From positions 186,001 through 250,000 of the forward strand of contig NZ_JACJRE010000002.1 in assembly GCF_014697075.1 (NCBI RefSeq): DNA of 64,000 nt. Reading direction: 5' to 3'. The position numbers were made by a program, and so were the translations under genes. The number at the start of each line of letters is the position of its first letter. The stretch's first letter is position 1. Below are positions 9,669 to 19,484 of the stretch, in pieces. The stretch is from Tolypothrix sp. FACHB-123. GTDB lineage: Bacteria > Cyanobacteriota > Cyanobacteriia > Cyanobacteriales > Nostocaceae. Under the pieces are notes generated by a model that ran no database searches, was not told the DNA's origin, and saw nothing but the letters and a program-made list of their open reading frames with translations.

Positions 9669-10082
9669 CTACTTAAATAACTCTAGAGCTTTGGCAAAAA
9701 TAGTTTCGTCTGATCGAGTTTGCAAAATAGATTTTACTAAATGAATAAATTCCCAGTCTGTCTTAATATCATTCTCGATTGTTTTGCTGGCTGCATAAAA
9801 ACTTACATCATTATCGTGGAGTTCATTAGTAGTACCCGTTTGTAATTTTGATTTTTTATTGTCCCAAGATACAGCCTTACCGCGTAAGGTTAATTGAAAC
9901 CATAAGATTTCATCATTTTTTAGTTCAAAGAACACATCAAAATAAGGTTCTTCTCCTTGGAACCAGAGTCTTTTGATACCTGTATTCTCAGATTGCTTGA
10001 GTAATTTCTGCTCAATTGCTCGCAATGATGCACCTAAAACTGCAATCTCATCTTGATGGACAATTTCATTTTGTGGATACAT
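9669..10082 (-). CDS. Hypothetical protein
   Basis: The 137-residue product belongs to no family I can name. It is acidic and soluble, without a signal peptide or membrane helix. The middle (about residues 40-75) alternates aromatic and charged residues (LWFQGEEPYFDVFFELK, ILWFQLTLRG) as in a small beta sheet, and the ends look helical. Low GC and the absence of HIP1 sites fit an accessory gene. It is monocistronic, between mgtC-like and recF. Confidence 0.6.
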   Translation of the reverse strand: MYPQNEIVHQDEIAVLGASLRAIEQKLLKQSENTGIKRLWFQGEEPYFDVFFELKNDEILWFQLTLRGKAVSWDNKKSKLQTGTTNELHDNDVSFYAASKTIENDIKTDWEFIHLVKSILQTRSDETIFAKALELFK

Positions 10083-10348
10083 ATCTAAAATTTCATTAAT
10101 TTTGTTTATTTGGATTAGTTGTAGACATTAAACTTTACTTTTAAAGCAAGTAATATCACTGCTATACAATGGCAAATGATATTGGTATAGGTAAAGGGAA
10201 AGATATTAAATTTAAATAAATAAGTAGAGCGATCGCTCAGCAACAATTTCTTGAAAAAATAATATTTATCTTCAAGTTGCTACAACAATATTCACAAAAA
10301 TTTCCTCAGTATCCGGAAAAATATTTGGATTGCTAGGTTATGGGTAAT

Positions 10349-11482
10349 TTAATAAATAGCATTCGGTAAAGATATCTCTCCGGCCTTTACATGGAGAATT
10401 TGCGATGAATCTAACCATTGTGAGTCAAAAGCACTAAGATGAGTAGTAGTAATTAAAGTTTGAAATCTGTCTTGAATAGCATCAAGTAGTTGATTTTGGC
10501 GGTATGGGTCTAATTCTGCCAAAACATCATCTAACAATAGCAATGGTGGTTCGCCCACAACTTCCTCAATCAGTTGTAATTCTGCTAATTTCAGAGCTAA
10601 TACTAAGGTGCGCTGTTGACCTTGAGAACCGTATTGACGTGCGGGTGTTTGGTTAATAATTAATTCTACTTCATCGCGGTGAGGGCCTACCAGGGTAGTA
10701 CCTTGGCGGAGTTCGGCTACAGCGCGTTGCTGGATTTTATCTAAAAAAGCTTGTTGCACTTGTTGCGGATAGTTTTCCCCTAAAGGAACACTCGGTGCAT
10801 ATTTGATTTGGAGATTTTCTGTACTTCCACTAATACTAGAGTGCCAATTACTCGCAATCGGCACTAATCTTTGTAAAGCTCGTTCGCGCCTTCTAATAAC
10901 TTTTGTACCTGTGGTAGCTAATTGGGCATCCCAGACAGCTAATTGTTCTGATTGTTGGCTAGTAAATGCTATGTCTTGGATATGTTTTAAAAAAGCATTA
11001 CGCTGGCGCAAAACTTGATTGTATTGCTGCAAAATATGCGCATATACAGGTTCAAGTTGGATTAATAAAGTATCTAACCAACTACGCCGACCTTCAGGCC
11101 CGCCACGCACTAAGTCTAAATCTAGGCTGGAAAACTCTACCGCATTTAAAACGCCAAGAAAATCCATTTGACGCCGCACAGCTTCACCATTAAGTGCAAC
11201 AGTGCGCCTTCCTTGACGACGAAGAGTTAAAGTTAAATCGCTAATACCTGTTTCTCTTTCTAGGGAGGCGTTAATTTGAGCGATCGCTTCTCCTTCTTGG
11301 ACTAAATCGCGATCGCGCGCTAACCGATGCGATCGCAATGTCGCTAATAACTCCACCGCCTCTAACAAGTTAGATTTTCCCTGAGCATTATTACCTACCA
11401 AAATTGTTTTGGCAGCTTTAAACTCCACTTTTTGGTCTGTATAGTTGCGAAACTGTCTCAGGTGAATTGATTTGAGGTACAT
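10349..11482 (-). CDS. recF: DNA replication and repair protein RecF
   Basis: SMC-like ATPase of the RecFOR pathway that helps load RecA at single-stranded gaps. From the start chosen here the protein is 377 residues, beginning [14 protein letters not shown], the typical RecF start. Walker A GNNAQGKS is at residues 30-37, the signature-like GSQGQQRTL lies late in the protein and [12 protein letters not shown] is the Walker B. The frame stays open for 28 more codons upstream (to 11566), but that stretch is low-complexity spacer, so the earlier ATG is rejected. The P-type ATPase gene lies upstream on the same strand, separated by 185 bases of repeats. Confidence 0.95.
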   Translation of the reverse strand: MYLKSIHLRQFRNYTDQKVEFKAAKTILVGNNAQGKSNLLEAVELLATLRSHRLARDRDLVQEGEAIAQINASLERETGISDLTLTLRRQGRRTVALNGEAVRRQMDFLGVLNAVEFSSLDLDLVRGGPEGRRSWLDTLLIQLEPVYAHILQQYNQVLRQRNAFLKHIQDIAFTSQQSEQLAVWDAQLATTGTKVIRRRERALQRLVPIASNWHSSISGSTENLQIKYAPSVPLGENYPQQVQQAFLDKIQQRAVAELRQGTTLVGPHRDEVELIINQTPARQYGSQGQQRTLVLALKLAELQLIEEVVGEPPLLLLDDVLAELDPYRQNQLLDAIQDRFQTLITTTHLSAFDSQWLDSSQILHVKAGEISLPNAIY

Positions 11483-11580
11483 AGTGGAGAGATGAGGAAG
11501 ATGAGGGTGAGATTGTGGGGGGTGTGGGAAGTTGGGGAGAATATAACTACCACTTCCCATGCCCAATAACGATAGTTGCT

Positions 11581-11667
11581 ACCCTTCAGGTGTCTACAAG
11601 CCGGGAAACCTGTCCAACGCACTGCCTCCCCAATGCCCAATGCCCCATGCCCCATGCCCAATGCCCA
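11581..11667. repeat. Dispersed repeat fragment plus STRR heptamers
   Basis: Positions 11581-11602 match, with one mismatch, the reverse complement of a segment near 33551-33572 (ACCCTTC.GGTGTCTACAAGCC). Positions 11627-11667 are tandem CCCAATG/CCCCATG heptamers that run up to the stop codon of the ATPase gene. The repeat array therefore fills the spacer between two same-strand genes. Confidence 0.7.
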
Positions 11668-14538
11668 TCACACAGCTTTTTTACCCATAATGCGGAAGAA
11701 TATCTTCTCCAATTCCACCCAGACAAACATTAAGGCACTAAAACCAATACAAATAGCTAATTCTGTACCATTTATGAAATGAGTACCAAAGAAAGCTCGC
11801 AGTGGTGGAACATAAACTAGCATGAGTTGCAAAATTGTGGTGACAACCACAGCACCCAAGACAAACTTATTGGATAAGGGATTCATTTCTATGGTTAGCT
11901 GGTTATTGGAGCGAATCGCTATAGCATGACCCATTTGGGCGATACACAGGGTAGTAAATACCATTGTTTTCCAAGATTCTGGATTGCCTTGATAACCTGC
12001 TGCATGGGTATGGTTGTAAGCCCAAGCCATTAAAGCAATGGAGATAATCGCAAACACAATCCCAATCCGCACCATGTAAGAACCCAATCCCCTAGCAAAG
12101 ATACTTTCGCGGGGGCTGAAGGGGGGACGCTTCATTACATCTGGTTCTGGGGGTTCTACCGCTAAGGCTAAGGCTGGTAAACCATCAGTAACTAAGTTCA
12201 TCCAGAGAATTTGTAAGGGGGTAAGGGGAACGCCTCCTAGCCCTAACAAGGGTGCAGCAGCAATTGTTAAAACTTCACCGATGTTACTACCGAGAATATA
12301 TTTAATAAAGCGGCGGATGTTGGTGTAAACCACTCTACCTTCTTTAGTAGCAGAGACAATTGTGGCAAAGTTGTCATCTAGCAATACCATGTCGCTAGCT
12401 TCTTTACTGACATCAGTACCAGTAATCCCCATTGCAATACCGATATCTGCTTGTTTTAAGGCAGGAGCATCGTTAACACCATCCCCCGTCATGGCAACAA
12501 ATCTACCACGGCGTTGCAGGGCTTTGACAATTCGCAGTTTGTGTTCTGGGGAAACTCGCGCATAAATGCTGACTAAGTCTACATTTTGCTCTAGTTCCTC
12601 ATCGCTCATGCGCTGTAATTCTTGCCCGGTGAGGACGCGCGCGCCTTCTTCAGCTATCCCTAAGTCAGCCGCGATCGCTTTTGCTGTTAATTGGTGATCG
12701 CCGGTAATCATTACGGGACGAATCCCCGCTTCTCGACATTCTTGCACAGCCGCCCTGACTTCTGGGCGTGGCGCATCCAGCATTCCCACTAATCCCAGCC
12801 AGACTAACTCTTGTTCTGAGGTTTCATCGGCACCTTCTGGGGGTACTTCTGCAAAGGGTTTATAAGCGAAACCTAGTACCCGTAACCCCTTACTCGCCAT
12901 TTGGTCATTTTCTGCCAAAATTTGTTGGCGTTGTGCTTCTGTTAAGGGGGCGGAATGTCTACCTAAATAAAGTTGGCTACAACGCGCCAAAATTAACTCT
13001 GGGGAACCCTTGGTAAACATTAAATACTTTTCCGATTGCAGAAAACCTGCAATTGCGGGGTCAATATCTGTGCCGGAAGTATCCCCGGTAGCCACTGCCT
13101 TAACCTGAGAAATGACACTCATGCGTTTGCGTTCTGAGGAAAAGGGAAATTCAGCTACTCTGGGTAACTTACTCTCCCATTGGTCTTTTTCAATACCAGC
13201 TTTTCCGGCGAGGGTCATTAATGCGCCTTCGGTGGGGTCGCCTAAAATCGCCCATTCTCCTGATTCTTTTTGCAGTACGGAATCATTACAAACAGCACAA
13301 GCAACTAGTAAAGCGGAGATTTCGGGATATTCTTCTACAGAAATTGTTTGTCCATTTAATTGAAAATCCCCTGTAGGCGCGTAACCTTGCCCTGTGACTC
13401 GGAAATTAGCATCATTGGTATAAACTGCTTGTACGACCATTTTGTTCTGAGTCAGAGTGCCAGTTTTATCAGAACAGATGGTAGTTACAGAACCCAAGGT
13501 TTCTACGGCGGGAAGTTTGCGAATCAATGCGTTTTGCCTAACCATCCGCTGAGTTCCCAAGGCCAAGGTAACGGTGATGACAGCAGGTAAACCTTCTGGT
13601 ACTACAGCCACCGCCATACTCAAGGAAACTTCTAGGAGTTCTTGTAAGTTGCTAAAACCTCTAGCCTGAATGATACCGCCAATGACGACAATTGCCACGA
13701 GAATCAAGGAACCGCTGACCAAGACGTTACCGAGTTGAGTCATCCGTTGTTGCAAAGGCGTTGGTTCGCTTTCCACGGATTGCAACAAGGTAGCAATTTT
13801 GCCTAACTCTGTTTTCATTCCAGTGTTAGTAACTAGAACCTTGCCGCGTCCTTGAACAACTTCTGTTCCTTGATAGACGACATTAATGCGATCGCCTAAT
13901 GATGTATCTTCTGGTAGTTGTAAAGTAGCTTGTTTATTGACAGCTTCCGCTTCGCCAGTCAGCGCCGATTCCCGGACTTGTAAATTCGATTGTTCAATCA
14001 AGCGTCCGTCGGCGGCTATTTGTACCCCAGCTTCTAGCAGCATCACATCCCCAGGAACTATTTCCTTGGCGGCGACATCCAAGAGTTTGCGATCGCGAAT
14101 AACGCGCACTAGGGGCGAAGATAATTTTTTCAAAGCTGCAAGGGCTTTTTCGGCACGGCTTTCTTGCACATAGCCGAGGATACCATTGAGAATGACAATC
14201 GCCATAATCGCGATCGTATCTTTAAATGGTACTTCCCCTGGTTTGAGGCTTCCTCCTTGCCAAGCCACCAGATCTAAAACCCCAGAAATGATCGCTACAG
14301 CAATCAGCATCAACAACATAATGTTCTTGAACTGATCTAACAGAATCTCCCAAGCGCTGCGGCCGCTTTGTTCTTCAAGTTCGTTGGGGCCGTATTTTTG
14401 CAACCGCTGTTCAACTTCTTGGGGTGTTAAGCCACTGTCTGCATTACTATTAAGCAGGTCTAGCGCTTTATCAACTTCTAAACTATGCCAAACAGTGGCA
14501 CCTTCAGGCAGAGAATTAGCAGACATCGTGTAAGTCAC
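11668..14538 (-). CDS. pacL: P-type cation-transporting ATPase (P2A, Ca2+-ATPase type)
   Basis: The 956-residue membrane pump has the full P2 layout. An N-terminal cation ATPase domain is followed by the TGEA actuator motif, [15 protein letters not shown] in helix 4, the phosphorylation motif [34 protein letters not shown] in the P domain and a C-terminal helix bundle with [12 protein letters not shown]. Helix 4 with PEGLP is the pattern of SERCA-like Ca2+ pumps. PacL of Synechococcus is the closest named relative I can recall, so the symbol is by analogy. It exports Ca2+ or a related cation at the expense of ATP. MTYTM offers a second start four codons on. Confidence 0.88.
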   Translation of the reverse strand: MTYTMSANSLPEGATVWHSLEVDKALDLLNSNADSGLTPQEVEQRLQKYGPNELEEQSGRSAWEILLDQFKNIMLLMLIAVAIISGVLDLVAWQGGSLKPGEVPFKDTIAIMAIVILNGILGYVQESRAEKALAALKKLSSPLVRVIRDRKLLDVAAKEIVPGDVMLLEAGVQIAADGRLIEQSNLQVRESALTGEAEAVNKQATLQLPEDTSLGDRINVVYQGTEVVQGRGKVLVTNTGMKTELGKIATLLQSVESEPTPLQQRMTQLGNVLVSGSLILVAIVVIGGIIQARGFSNLQELLEVSLSMAVAVVPEGLPAVITVTLALGTQRMVRQNALIRKLPAVETLGSVTTICSDKTGTLTQNKMVVQAVYTNDANFRVTGQGYAPTGDFQLNGQTISVEEYPEISALLVACAVCNDSVLQKESGEWAILGDPTEGALMTLAGKAGIEKDQWESKLPRVAEFPFSSERKRMSVISQVKAVATGDTSGTDIDPAIAGFLQSEKYLMFTKGSPELILARCSQLYLGRHSAPLTEAQRQQILAENDQMASKGLRVLGFAYKPFAEVPPEGADETSEQELVWLGLVGMLDAPRPEVRAAVQECREAGIRPVMITGDHQLTAKAIAADLGIAEEGARVLTGQELQRMSDEELEQNVDLVSIYARVSPEHKLRIVKALQRRGRFVAMTGDGVNDAPALKQADIGIAMGITGTDVSKEASDMVLLDDNFATIVSATKEGRVVYTNIRRFIKYILGSNIGEVLTIAAAPLLGLGGVPLTPLQILWMNLVTDGLPALALAVEPPEPDVMKRPPFSPRESIFARGLGSYMVRIGIVFAIISIALMAWAYNHTHAAGYQGNPESWKTMVFTTLCIAQMGHAIAIRSNNQLTIEMNPLSNKFVLGAVVVTTILQLMLVYVPPLRAFFGTHFINGTELAICIGFSALMFVWVELEKIFFRIMGKKAV

Positions 14539-14806
14539 AGGAAAAGGTTACAGAATTCGATCATAATTTAGTGATGGCTGGAAAAACCATCCACTAAAGT
14601 TACATACAGGCTCTCGCCAAATTGTAATAGTGTAGATGTGATTCCTGACATTTGTCACTTTCTCGTCTTGGGATTACTATGTGTTATTTCCTAGGTCAGA
14701 GTAGTTTTGGAACACATTGCACTCATAATAGTAAGCAAGATCAATCTGAAGCTTGGTCAAATGGGACGTACTTCCACCAATTATTTTAGGCGTGCTAACC
14801 GATTAA

Positions 14807-16504
14807 ATGAATATGCTTAATATGAGTTTCCCACTTCCCAGTATGACCGTTAGCCAGATGTTTGGGCAAAGAACAATTCGACCGTTAACTGCTGCCGCCT
14901 TGGGTGGTATTGCTTTTATTAAAGATAGACTCATTGCTATTGATACTATTAAAGGACATCTTCTAGAAATTGACCCAATATCCGACAACAGCAAAATTCT
15001 CAATCCGCACCAAGTCAAGGAATTTACTGAAGTTACTGGTCTAGCAGTATGGGAAGATATCCTTTGGGTAACCCGTGGTAACAGTGTATATCGCTGCCAA
15101 CTCAATTCTTTAGGTCTAGAGCATTTTGTGACATTGCCCTATCCGGCTGATGGTGTGGCTGTTTGGGAGTCAACAGTTTATGTCAGCTGCCACAAGTTAG
15201 GCCATATCTTAATTTATGAATCTGAGACTCGTAAAGAAATTACCAAATTCTATGCGCCTGGGGTTGGTGTCGAGAATTTAGTAGTGACTCAGGATACTCT
15301 TTGGGTAAGCGATCGCACAGAACAAACAGTTTTTTCTTTAGATCGGGGTACGGGAGAAATTCAATTTACTGTCCTCACGCCTTTTGACTCGCCTACAGGA
15401 ATTGCTGTCCATCAAGATGGGGAAACAGGCAAAGAAACCCTGTATGTCGCTTATGCTTCCGAAGAGCCTTATATTCGCGATAATCCTAATGCTGACCCCA
15501 ATCACGAGCTAACATACCGCGATCGCACTTTCATTCATCCCCTGTATTATCATTACGAGCCAGAAAAGCGCTACGCCCTCTCTAATGGCTATCTAATCGA
15601 AATGTCTTATGCTGAAGAGATAGCGCCTTTAGAAGAGGTGTATTTAACCAATTTAGAATGGCGCATCGCTTTACCATCGGAAACCGAACGCCAAAAAATT
15701 AAACAAGTTGAACCCATCGGTTTACCTTTTACAGAAGAAGTCATCGATGGACAACGGGTAGCAGTATTTAAATTTGATACCCTCACCCCCGGCGAACGCC
15801 ATATTTTTGGCTGGAAAGCGACTTTAGAAGTCCGGGGAATTAAATATCGCATTACCCCCAAAGACGTAGAAGATATTCCCGCAATCTCATCAGAATTTGA
15901 AAGCCGCTACCTCGTGGATGATGATGATTTAGCAATGGACTCTAGCATTGTCCGTCGCGCTGCTAGAGATGCAGCCGGTTCGGAAAGCAATTTGTTGCGG
16001 AAAATGTACAGTATCCGCAATTATGTTTATGATGAATTATCTTATGGTATTAAACCATACATTGATACTCCCGATGTAGTTTTAGAACGGGGAGTAGGTT
16101 CATGTGGTGAATATGTCGGCGTTTTACTTGCTCTGTGTCGTTTGAATGGCATTCCCTGCCGCACAGTAGGCAGGTATAAATGTCCACCAAATGGGGAATT
16201 ACAAGGCATACCCTTACAGCCAGACTTTAACCATGTGTGGTTAGAATTTTACATTCCCAATATTGGCTGGCTACCAATGGAATCTAACCCCGATGACATA
16301 GGCGATTCCGGGCCATATCCCACCAGATTTTTTATGGGTTTATGCTGGTATCACATCGAAATTGGCAAAGGTATCACTTTTGAAAGCATTTCCAGTGGAG
16401 GTGAACGTCTCACCAAAGAAGATATTGCCATCGGCGACTTAGCAATTAATCATATTCGGTTTACAATTCTTAAAGAATTGCCACCATTTGACATTGGTCA
16501 ATAG
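14807..16504 (+). CDS. Beta-propeller-like / transglutaminase-like fusion protein
   Basis: The 565-residue product has no signal peptide. Residues about 30-230 contain recurring blades of the type GLAVWEDILWVTR, GVAVWESTVYVSC, NLVVTQDTLWVSD and GIAVHQDGETG, resembling a streptogramin-lyase or NHL-like propeller. After a beta-rich linker, residues about 390-520 form a transglutaminase-like papain fold: GSCGEY with Cys about 433, NHVWLEF with His about 476, and an Asp/Asn in the MESNPDD region complete a plausible triad. The activity could be a protease, an amidase or a cross-linking enzyme; the substrate is unknown. It stands divergent from pacL. Confidence 0.75.
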   Translation: MNMLNMSFPLPSMTVSQMFGQRTIRPLTAAALGGIAFIKDRLIAIDTIKGHLLEIDPISDNSKILNPHQVKEFTEVTGLAVWEDILWVTRGNSVYRCQLNSLGLEHFVTLPYPADGVAVWESTVYVSCHKLGHILIYESETRKEITKFYAPGVGVENLVVTQDTLWVSDRTEQTVFSLDRGTGEIQFTVLTPFDSPTGIAVHQDGETGKETLYVAYASEEPYIRDNPNADPNHELTYRDRTFIHPLYYHYEPEKRYALSNGYLIEMSYAEEIAPLEEVYLTNLEWRIALPSETERQKIKQVEPIGLPFTEEVIDGQRVAVFKFDTLTPGERHIFGWKATLEVRGIKYRITPKDVEDIPAISSEFESRYLVDDDDLAMDSSIVRRAARDAAGSESNLLRKMYSIRNYVYDELSYGIKPYIDTPDVVLERGVGSCGEYVGVLLALCRLNGIPCRTVGRYKCPPNGELQGIPLQPDFNHVWLEFYIPNIGWLPMESNPDDIGDSGPYPTRFFMGLCWYHIEIGKGITFESISSGGERLTKEDIAIGDLAINHIRFTILKELPPFDIGQ

Positions 16505-16510
16505 TCATTT

Positions 16511-16535
16511 CTCCCCAATGCCCCATGCCCCATAC
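16511..16535. repeat. STRR-type heptamer repeat
   Basis: Units CCCAATG, CCCCATG and CCCCATA lie directly after the transglutaminase gene and abut the stop codon of the convergent nuclease gene at 16536. Confidence 0.6.
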
Positions 16536-17390
16536 CTACCCATTCACCCTTAAAATAGGCATAGAGTGAGCTTGAGGCTGTTTCAAGTCCGCAAAATCAC
16601 AGATAGAGCGAAATGGGCAAAAGCGGCAGTGCGAACCGGGATTTGGGGGGAATATTTTACTGAAATCTTCCGTTTCTTGATGATATTTTTGTAAATCTCG
16701 CTGATGTCGTTGGGCAATGTGAGCCAATTCAAATTCTAAGGATGCTAACTCGTGATGATTGATGCGGATGAGTTCGGACTTTTTACAAAGTTCTAAATTA
16801 TAGAACGATGCCACAGCTTCATGTCCTGGGTAGAGATAACGAGCAGCGAGGAGATAAACTAAGGCTTGACGCTGATCGAAGGCAGCTTTACCCGTTTTAA
16901 AATCAAGGATGTGTAAAGTGCGATCGCTATCAATAAAGACACAATCCATAGCCGCATATAAACGGAAGCAATAATCATCCTGGTCAATTAAAATTGGTTT
17001 CGGGAAGCCTTCATCCCCTGGTGTTAATTGGAGGATGTTTTTATTCAACAGCAAAGGCGCGTTGTGATACTTTTGCAAGATTTGCCGCACTCGCTGTTGA
17101 ACTTCACGATCGGTATGGCTTAATTCCAGTAGTTTGGCGACTTGATCCACACCATCCGATTGCTTTAATAAATGTCGGTGATGGTGAAATTCATAAACCC
17201 CCTTTTGGGCGAGGATACCAATACGTTGCGGTGGAGTTGCTTTGCCCAAGAGTGCCTTAACTTGGGGTTCATGCTGACGCGCTTTGACAAACCCCCGTCT
17301 CATCTGGCAATGCCAGCGTTCTTGCCCTGTGGCTGGGGCAACTAAAGACCAAAGGTGGTAACTGGCAAAAGGACGGTCGGGGATTGACAT
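16536..17390 (-). CDS. PD-(D/E)XK nuclease family protein with C-terminal Cys cluster (Cas4/RecB-like)
   Basis: From the start chosen (MSIPDRPFASYHLW) the protein has 284 residues. The core has AAMDCVFIDSDRTLHILDFKTGK, in which D...DxK form the metal-binding nuclease motif, followed by a QALVYLLAARYLY helix with the Q of the RecB-type motif. Near the C-terminus CRFCPFRSIC supplies three Cys, resembling the Fe-S cluster of Cas4/AddB-type exonucleases; a fourth ligand is not obvious. No Cas genes are nearby, so this is a solitary nuclease, common in cyanobacteria. The open frame runs back to 17528, but that part overlaps the divergent gene and a repeat and is rejected. Confidence 0.78.
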   Translation of the reverse strand: MSIPDRPFASYHLWSLVAPATGQERWHCQMRRGFVKARQHEPQVKALLGKATPPQRIGILAQKGVYEFHHHRHLLKQSDGVDQVAKLLELSHTDREVQQRVRQILQKYHNAPLLLNKNILQLTPGDEGFPKPILIDQDDYCFRLYAAMDCVFIDSDRTLHILDFKTGKAAFDQRQALVYLLAARYLYPGHEAVASFYNLELCKKSELIRINHHELASLEFELAHIAQRHQRDLQKYHQETEDFSKIFPPNPGSHCRFCPFRSICDFADLKQPQAHSMPILRVNG

Positions 17391-17417
17391 CGCTAACAAG
17401 CAGTGTGAAAAATAACG

Positions 17418-17495
17418 ATGAAGATACTTGCGGCTACGCGCGCTTTGAGCGAAGCTTCCTATAGTAATGAAGTTGGAAGGGAGTCTGTGGCATCC
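17418..17495. repeat. Probable dispersed-repeat segment between divergent genes
   Basis: The segment contains GGCTACGCGCGC...GAGCGAAGC, a type of element often found inserted in cyanobacterial spacers. It stays open in frame with the downstream mutase gene and mimics a longer N-terminus, which I reject. The promoters of the nuclease and mutase genes must lie in or beside it. Confidence 0.4.
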
Positions 17496-18923
17496 ATGAG
17501 CGCTAGTAGCAAATCCAGCAAGATTCAATTTGGTACTGATGGCTGGCGAGGAATTATCGCCGACGATTTTACTTTCCCCAATGTGCGGAAAGTAACAAGA
17601 GCGATCGCAAGCTACCTGGAAACGGCCTATACCAAAGACAGGCCTGTTCTTGTTGCCTACGATACTCGGTTTTTAGCTGACAAGTTTGCCCAAACAGCCG
17701 CCGAAGTCCTGGCAGACTTAGGCTGGACGGTAAAAGTTACCGATCGGGATTGCCCCACACCAGTAATTGCTTACAACGCCCGCCACCTAAACTCAGCAGG
17801 GGCGCTAATGTTTACGGCAAGCCATAATCCTGCACCCTATTGTGGGATTAAATATATCCCTGACTATGCTGGGCCTGCCACACCAGAGATTACTGATACT
17901 ATTGTGGCAAATATCGAAAGTGCATCTGATGCGCCGCCTAGTGGTAGCTCATCGGGTTCTATCTCTATTTTCGATCCGAAACCCGATTATCTGCAATTTA
18001 TCTACACGTTAATTGATGTCGAAACTATCAAAAAAGCCCAATTGAAGGTAAAATACGATGCTTTGTATTCCACTTCTCGCGGCTATTTAGATGAAGTTTT
18101 GCAACAATGTGGCGTGCAGCTAGAAAGTTTCCACACTTGGCGAGATGTTTTGTTTGGTGGCGGAATGCCAGAACCTAAAGGTGAACAACTCGTTGAGTTA
18201 GTCGCAGCTGTACGCGCCGATAAAGCAGATTTAGGTTTAGCCACCGATGGCGATAGCGATCGCTTTGGGATTGTTGATGAACAAGGTAACGTCCTCACAC
18301 CTAACACTGTGCTGCTGTTGCTAGCACGCCATTTAATCAAAAATAAAGGCAAAACAGGCGCAATTGTCCGCACTGTCGCCACAACCCATCTTTTAGATAA
18401 TTTTGCAGCGAAATACGGGCTACCAATTTATGAAACAGCAGTAGGCTTTAAATACATTGGTGAGAAAATGCGAGAAACCACCGTATTAATTGGTGGTGAA
18501 GAATCCGGAGGTTTAAGCGTTATCGGGCATATACCTGAAAAAGATGGCGTTTTAGCCGATATGCTAGTAGCAGAAGCGATCGCCTATGAAGGTAAGCCTT
18601 TAAGTCAACTAGTTAAAGAAGCGATCGCCGAAGCCGACGGCCCGCTTTACAATAATCGTCTAGACTTACACCTCACCGAAGCCCATAAAACCGCAGTTAT
18701 CGACTCCTTCACCAAAAACCCACCCACAGAAGTGGCGGGAATTAAAGTTAAAGAAGTCGGTCGCAAAGACGGCATTAAACTTTACTTAGAAGAAGGAAGC
18801 TGGGTATTACTGCGTCCCTCCGGTACAGAACCCCTGGTACGGGTTTATTTAGAAACCAACTCACCGGAAAAACTCAAAACCATCGCTCAAGAAATGGAAA
18901 GTGCGATCGCTAAACTGAAGTAG
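17496..18923 (+). CDS. Phosphoglucomutase/phosphomannomutase family protein
   Basis: Alpha-D-phosphohexomutase that interconverts hexose 1- and 6-phosphates. From ATG 17496 the protein has 475 residues, beginning MSASSKSSKIQFGTDGWRG. All four family sites are present: FGTDGWRG at the N-terminus, TASHNP with the phospho-Ser, the Mg2+ loop DGDSDRFG, the sugar loop GGEESGGLS and the phosphate loop RPSGTEPLVRVY. Sugar specificity cannot be told from the motifs. The upstream 26 codons back to 17418 are open but repeat-derived. Neighbour: LapA 49 bases downstream. Confidence 0.9.
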   Translation: MSASSKSSKIQFGTDGWRGIIADDFTFPNVRKVTRAIASYLETAYTKDRPVLVAYDTRFLADKFAQTAAEVLADLGWTVKVTDRDCPTPVIAYNARHLNSAGALMFTASHNPAPYCGIKYIPDYAGPATPEITDTIVANIESASDAPPSGSSSGSISIFDPKPDYLQFIYTLIDVETIKKAQLKVKYDALYSTSRGYLDEVLQQCGVQLESFHTWRDVLFGGGMPEPKGEQLVELVAAVRADKADLGLATDGDSDRFGIVDEQGNVLTPNTVLLLLARHLIKNKGKTGAIVRTVATTHLLDNFAAKYGLPIYETAVGFKYIGEKMRETTVLIGGEESGGLSVIGHIPEKDGVLADMLVAEAIAYEGKPLSQLVKEAIAEADGPLYNNRLDLHLTEAHKTAVIDSFTKNPPTEVAGIKVKEVGRKDGIKLYLEEGSWVLLRPSGTEPLVRVYLETNSPEKLKTIAQEMESAIAKLK

Positions 18924-18972
18924 AACCTCATCTTTAACCCCTCTTCTAAAATGGAGAGGGGTGTAAATAATT

Positions 18973-19251
18973 ATGAAAAGTATTAGTAAATTTTTGATAT
19001 CTGTAGTAATGGCTGTATGGGTAATGGCGATCGCGCTTATCTCTGTGCAAAATGCTACACCAGTAAGATTAAAATTTTTATCTTTCCAATCAATTCCAAT
19101 TCCCGTAGGTTTAGTACTAGCTTTTTGTGTAGGTTTGGGATTAGTTGGCGTTACAGTTCTGCAACCTTTATGGGGTATTGCTGATTCAAGAAAAGGTAAT
19201 TCTCGGTTTGATGAAGATGCCGAGTTTTTTGTTGATGATGAAGATTTTTAA
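18973..19251 (+). CDS. LapA (DUF1049) family small membrane protein
   Basis: The 92-residue protein has two hydrophobic helices (about 7-25 and 43-68) separated by ISVQNATPVRLKFLSFQSIPIPVGL, the QN..PV..F pattern of the lipopolysaccharide-assembly protein A domain. An acidic tail (DEDAEFFVDDEDF) ends the protein. The role in cyanobacteria is not known. It closely follows the mutase gene and may be co-transcribed with it. Confidence 0.8.
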   Translation: MKSISKFLISVVMAVWVMAIALISVQNATPVRLKFLSFQSIPIPVGLVLAFCVGLGLVGVTVLQPLWGIADSRKGNSRFDEDAEFFVDDEDF

Positions 19252-19484
19252 AGTAAGAAAAATTATACATGTATCTGCTCGTAGGTGAGCAACTGAATCT
19301 AAATGCTGAACTTCAGATTTGGTAAGGAGATTACCGCTCACCAAGTAATAGAAATTTTAAAACGAGGCTCTACAGGTAAATTCCTATCTGGATAAGGGTT
19401 TCATTTGTTACTATGGCGAAAGTGATAAAAGAGGGCTATGATGTTAGGTTGCTAAATTACAGATTAATGGCTCGCTGAATAGAT

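Noticed and set aside
11483-11566. Upstream extension of the recF frame
   Set aside because: Low-complexity His/Pro-rich translation of spacer DNA; canonical RecF begins at MYLKS, ATG 11482.
17418-17495. Longer N-terminus of the phosphohexomutase
   Set aside because: Repeat-derived sequence; the conserved protein starts at MSASSKSSKIQFGTDGWRG.
17391-17528. Upstream extension of the nuclease frame
   Set aside because: Overlaps the divergent mutase gene and a repeat; the family start fits ATG 17390.
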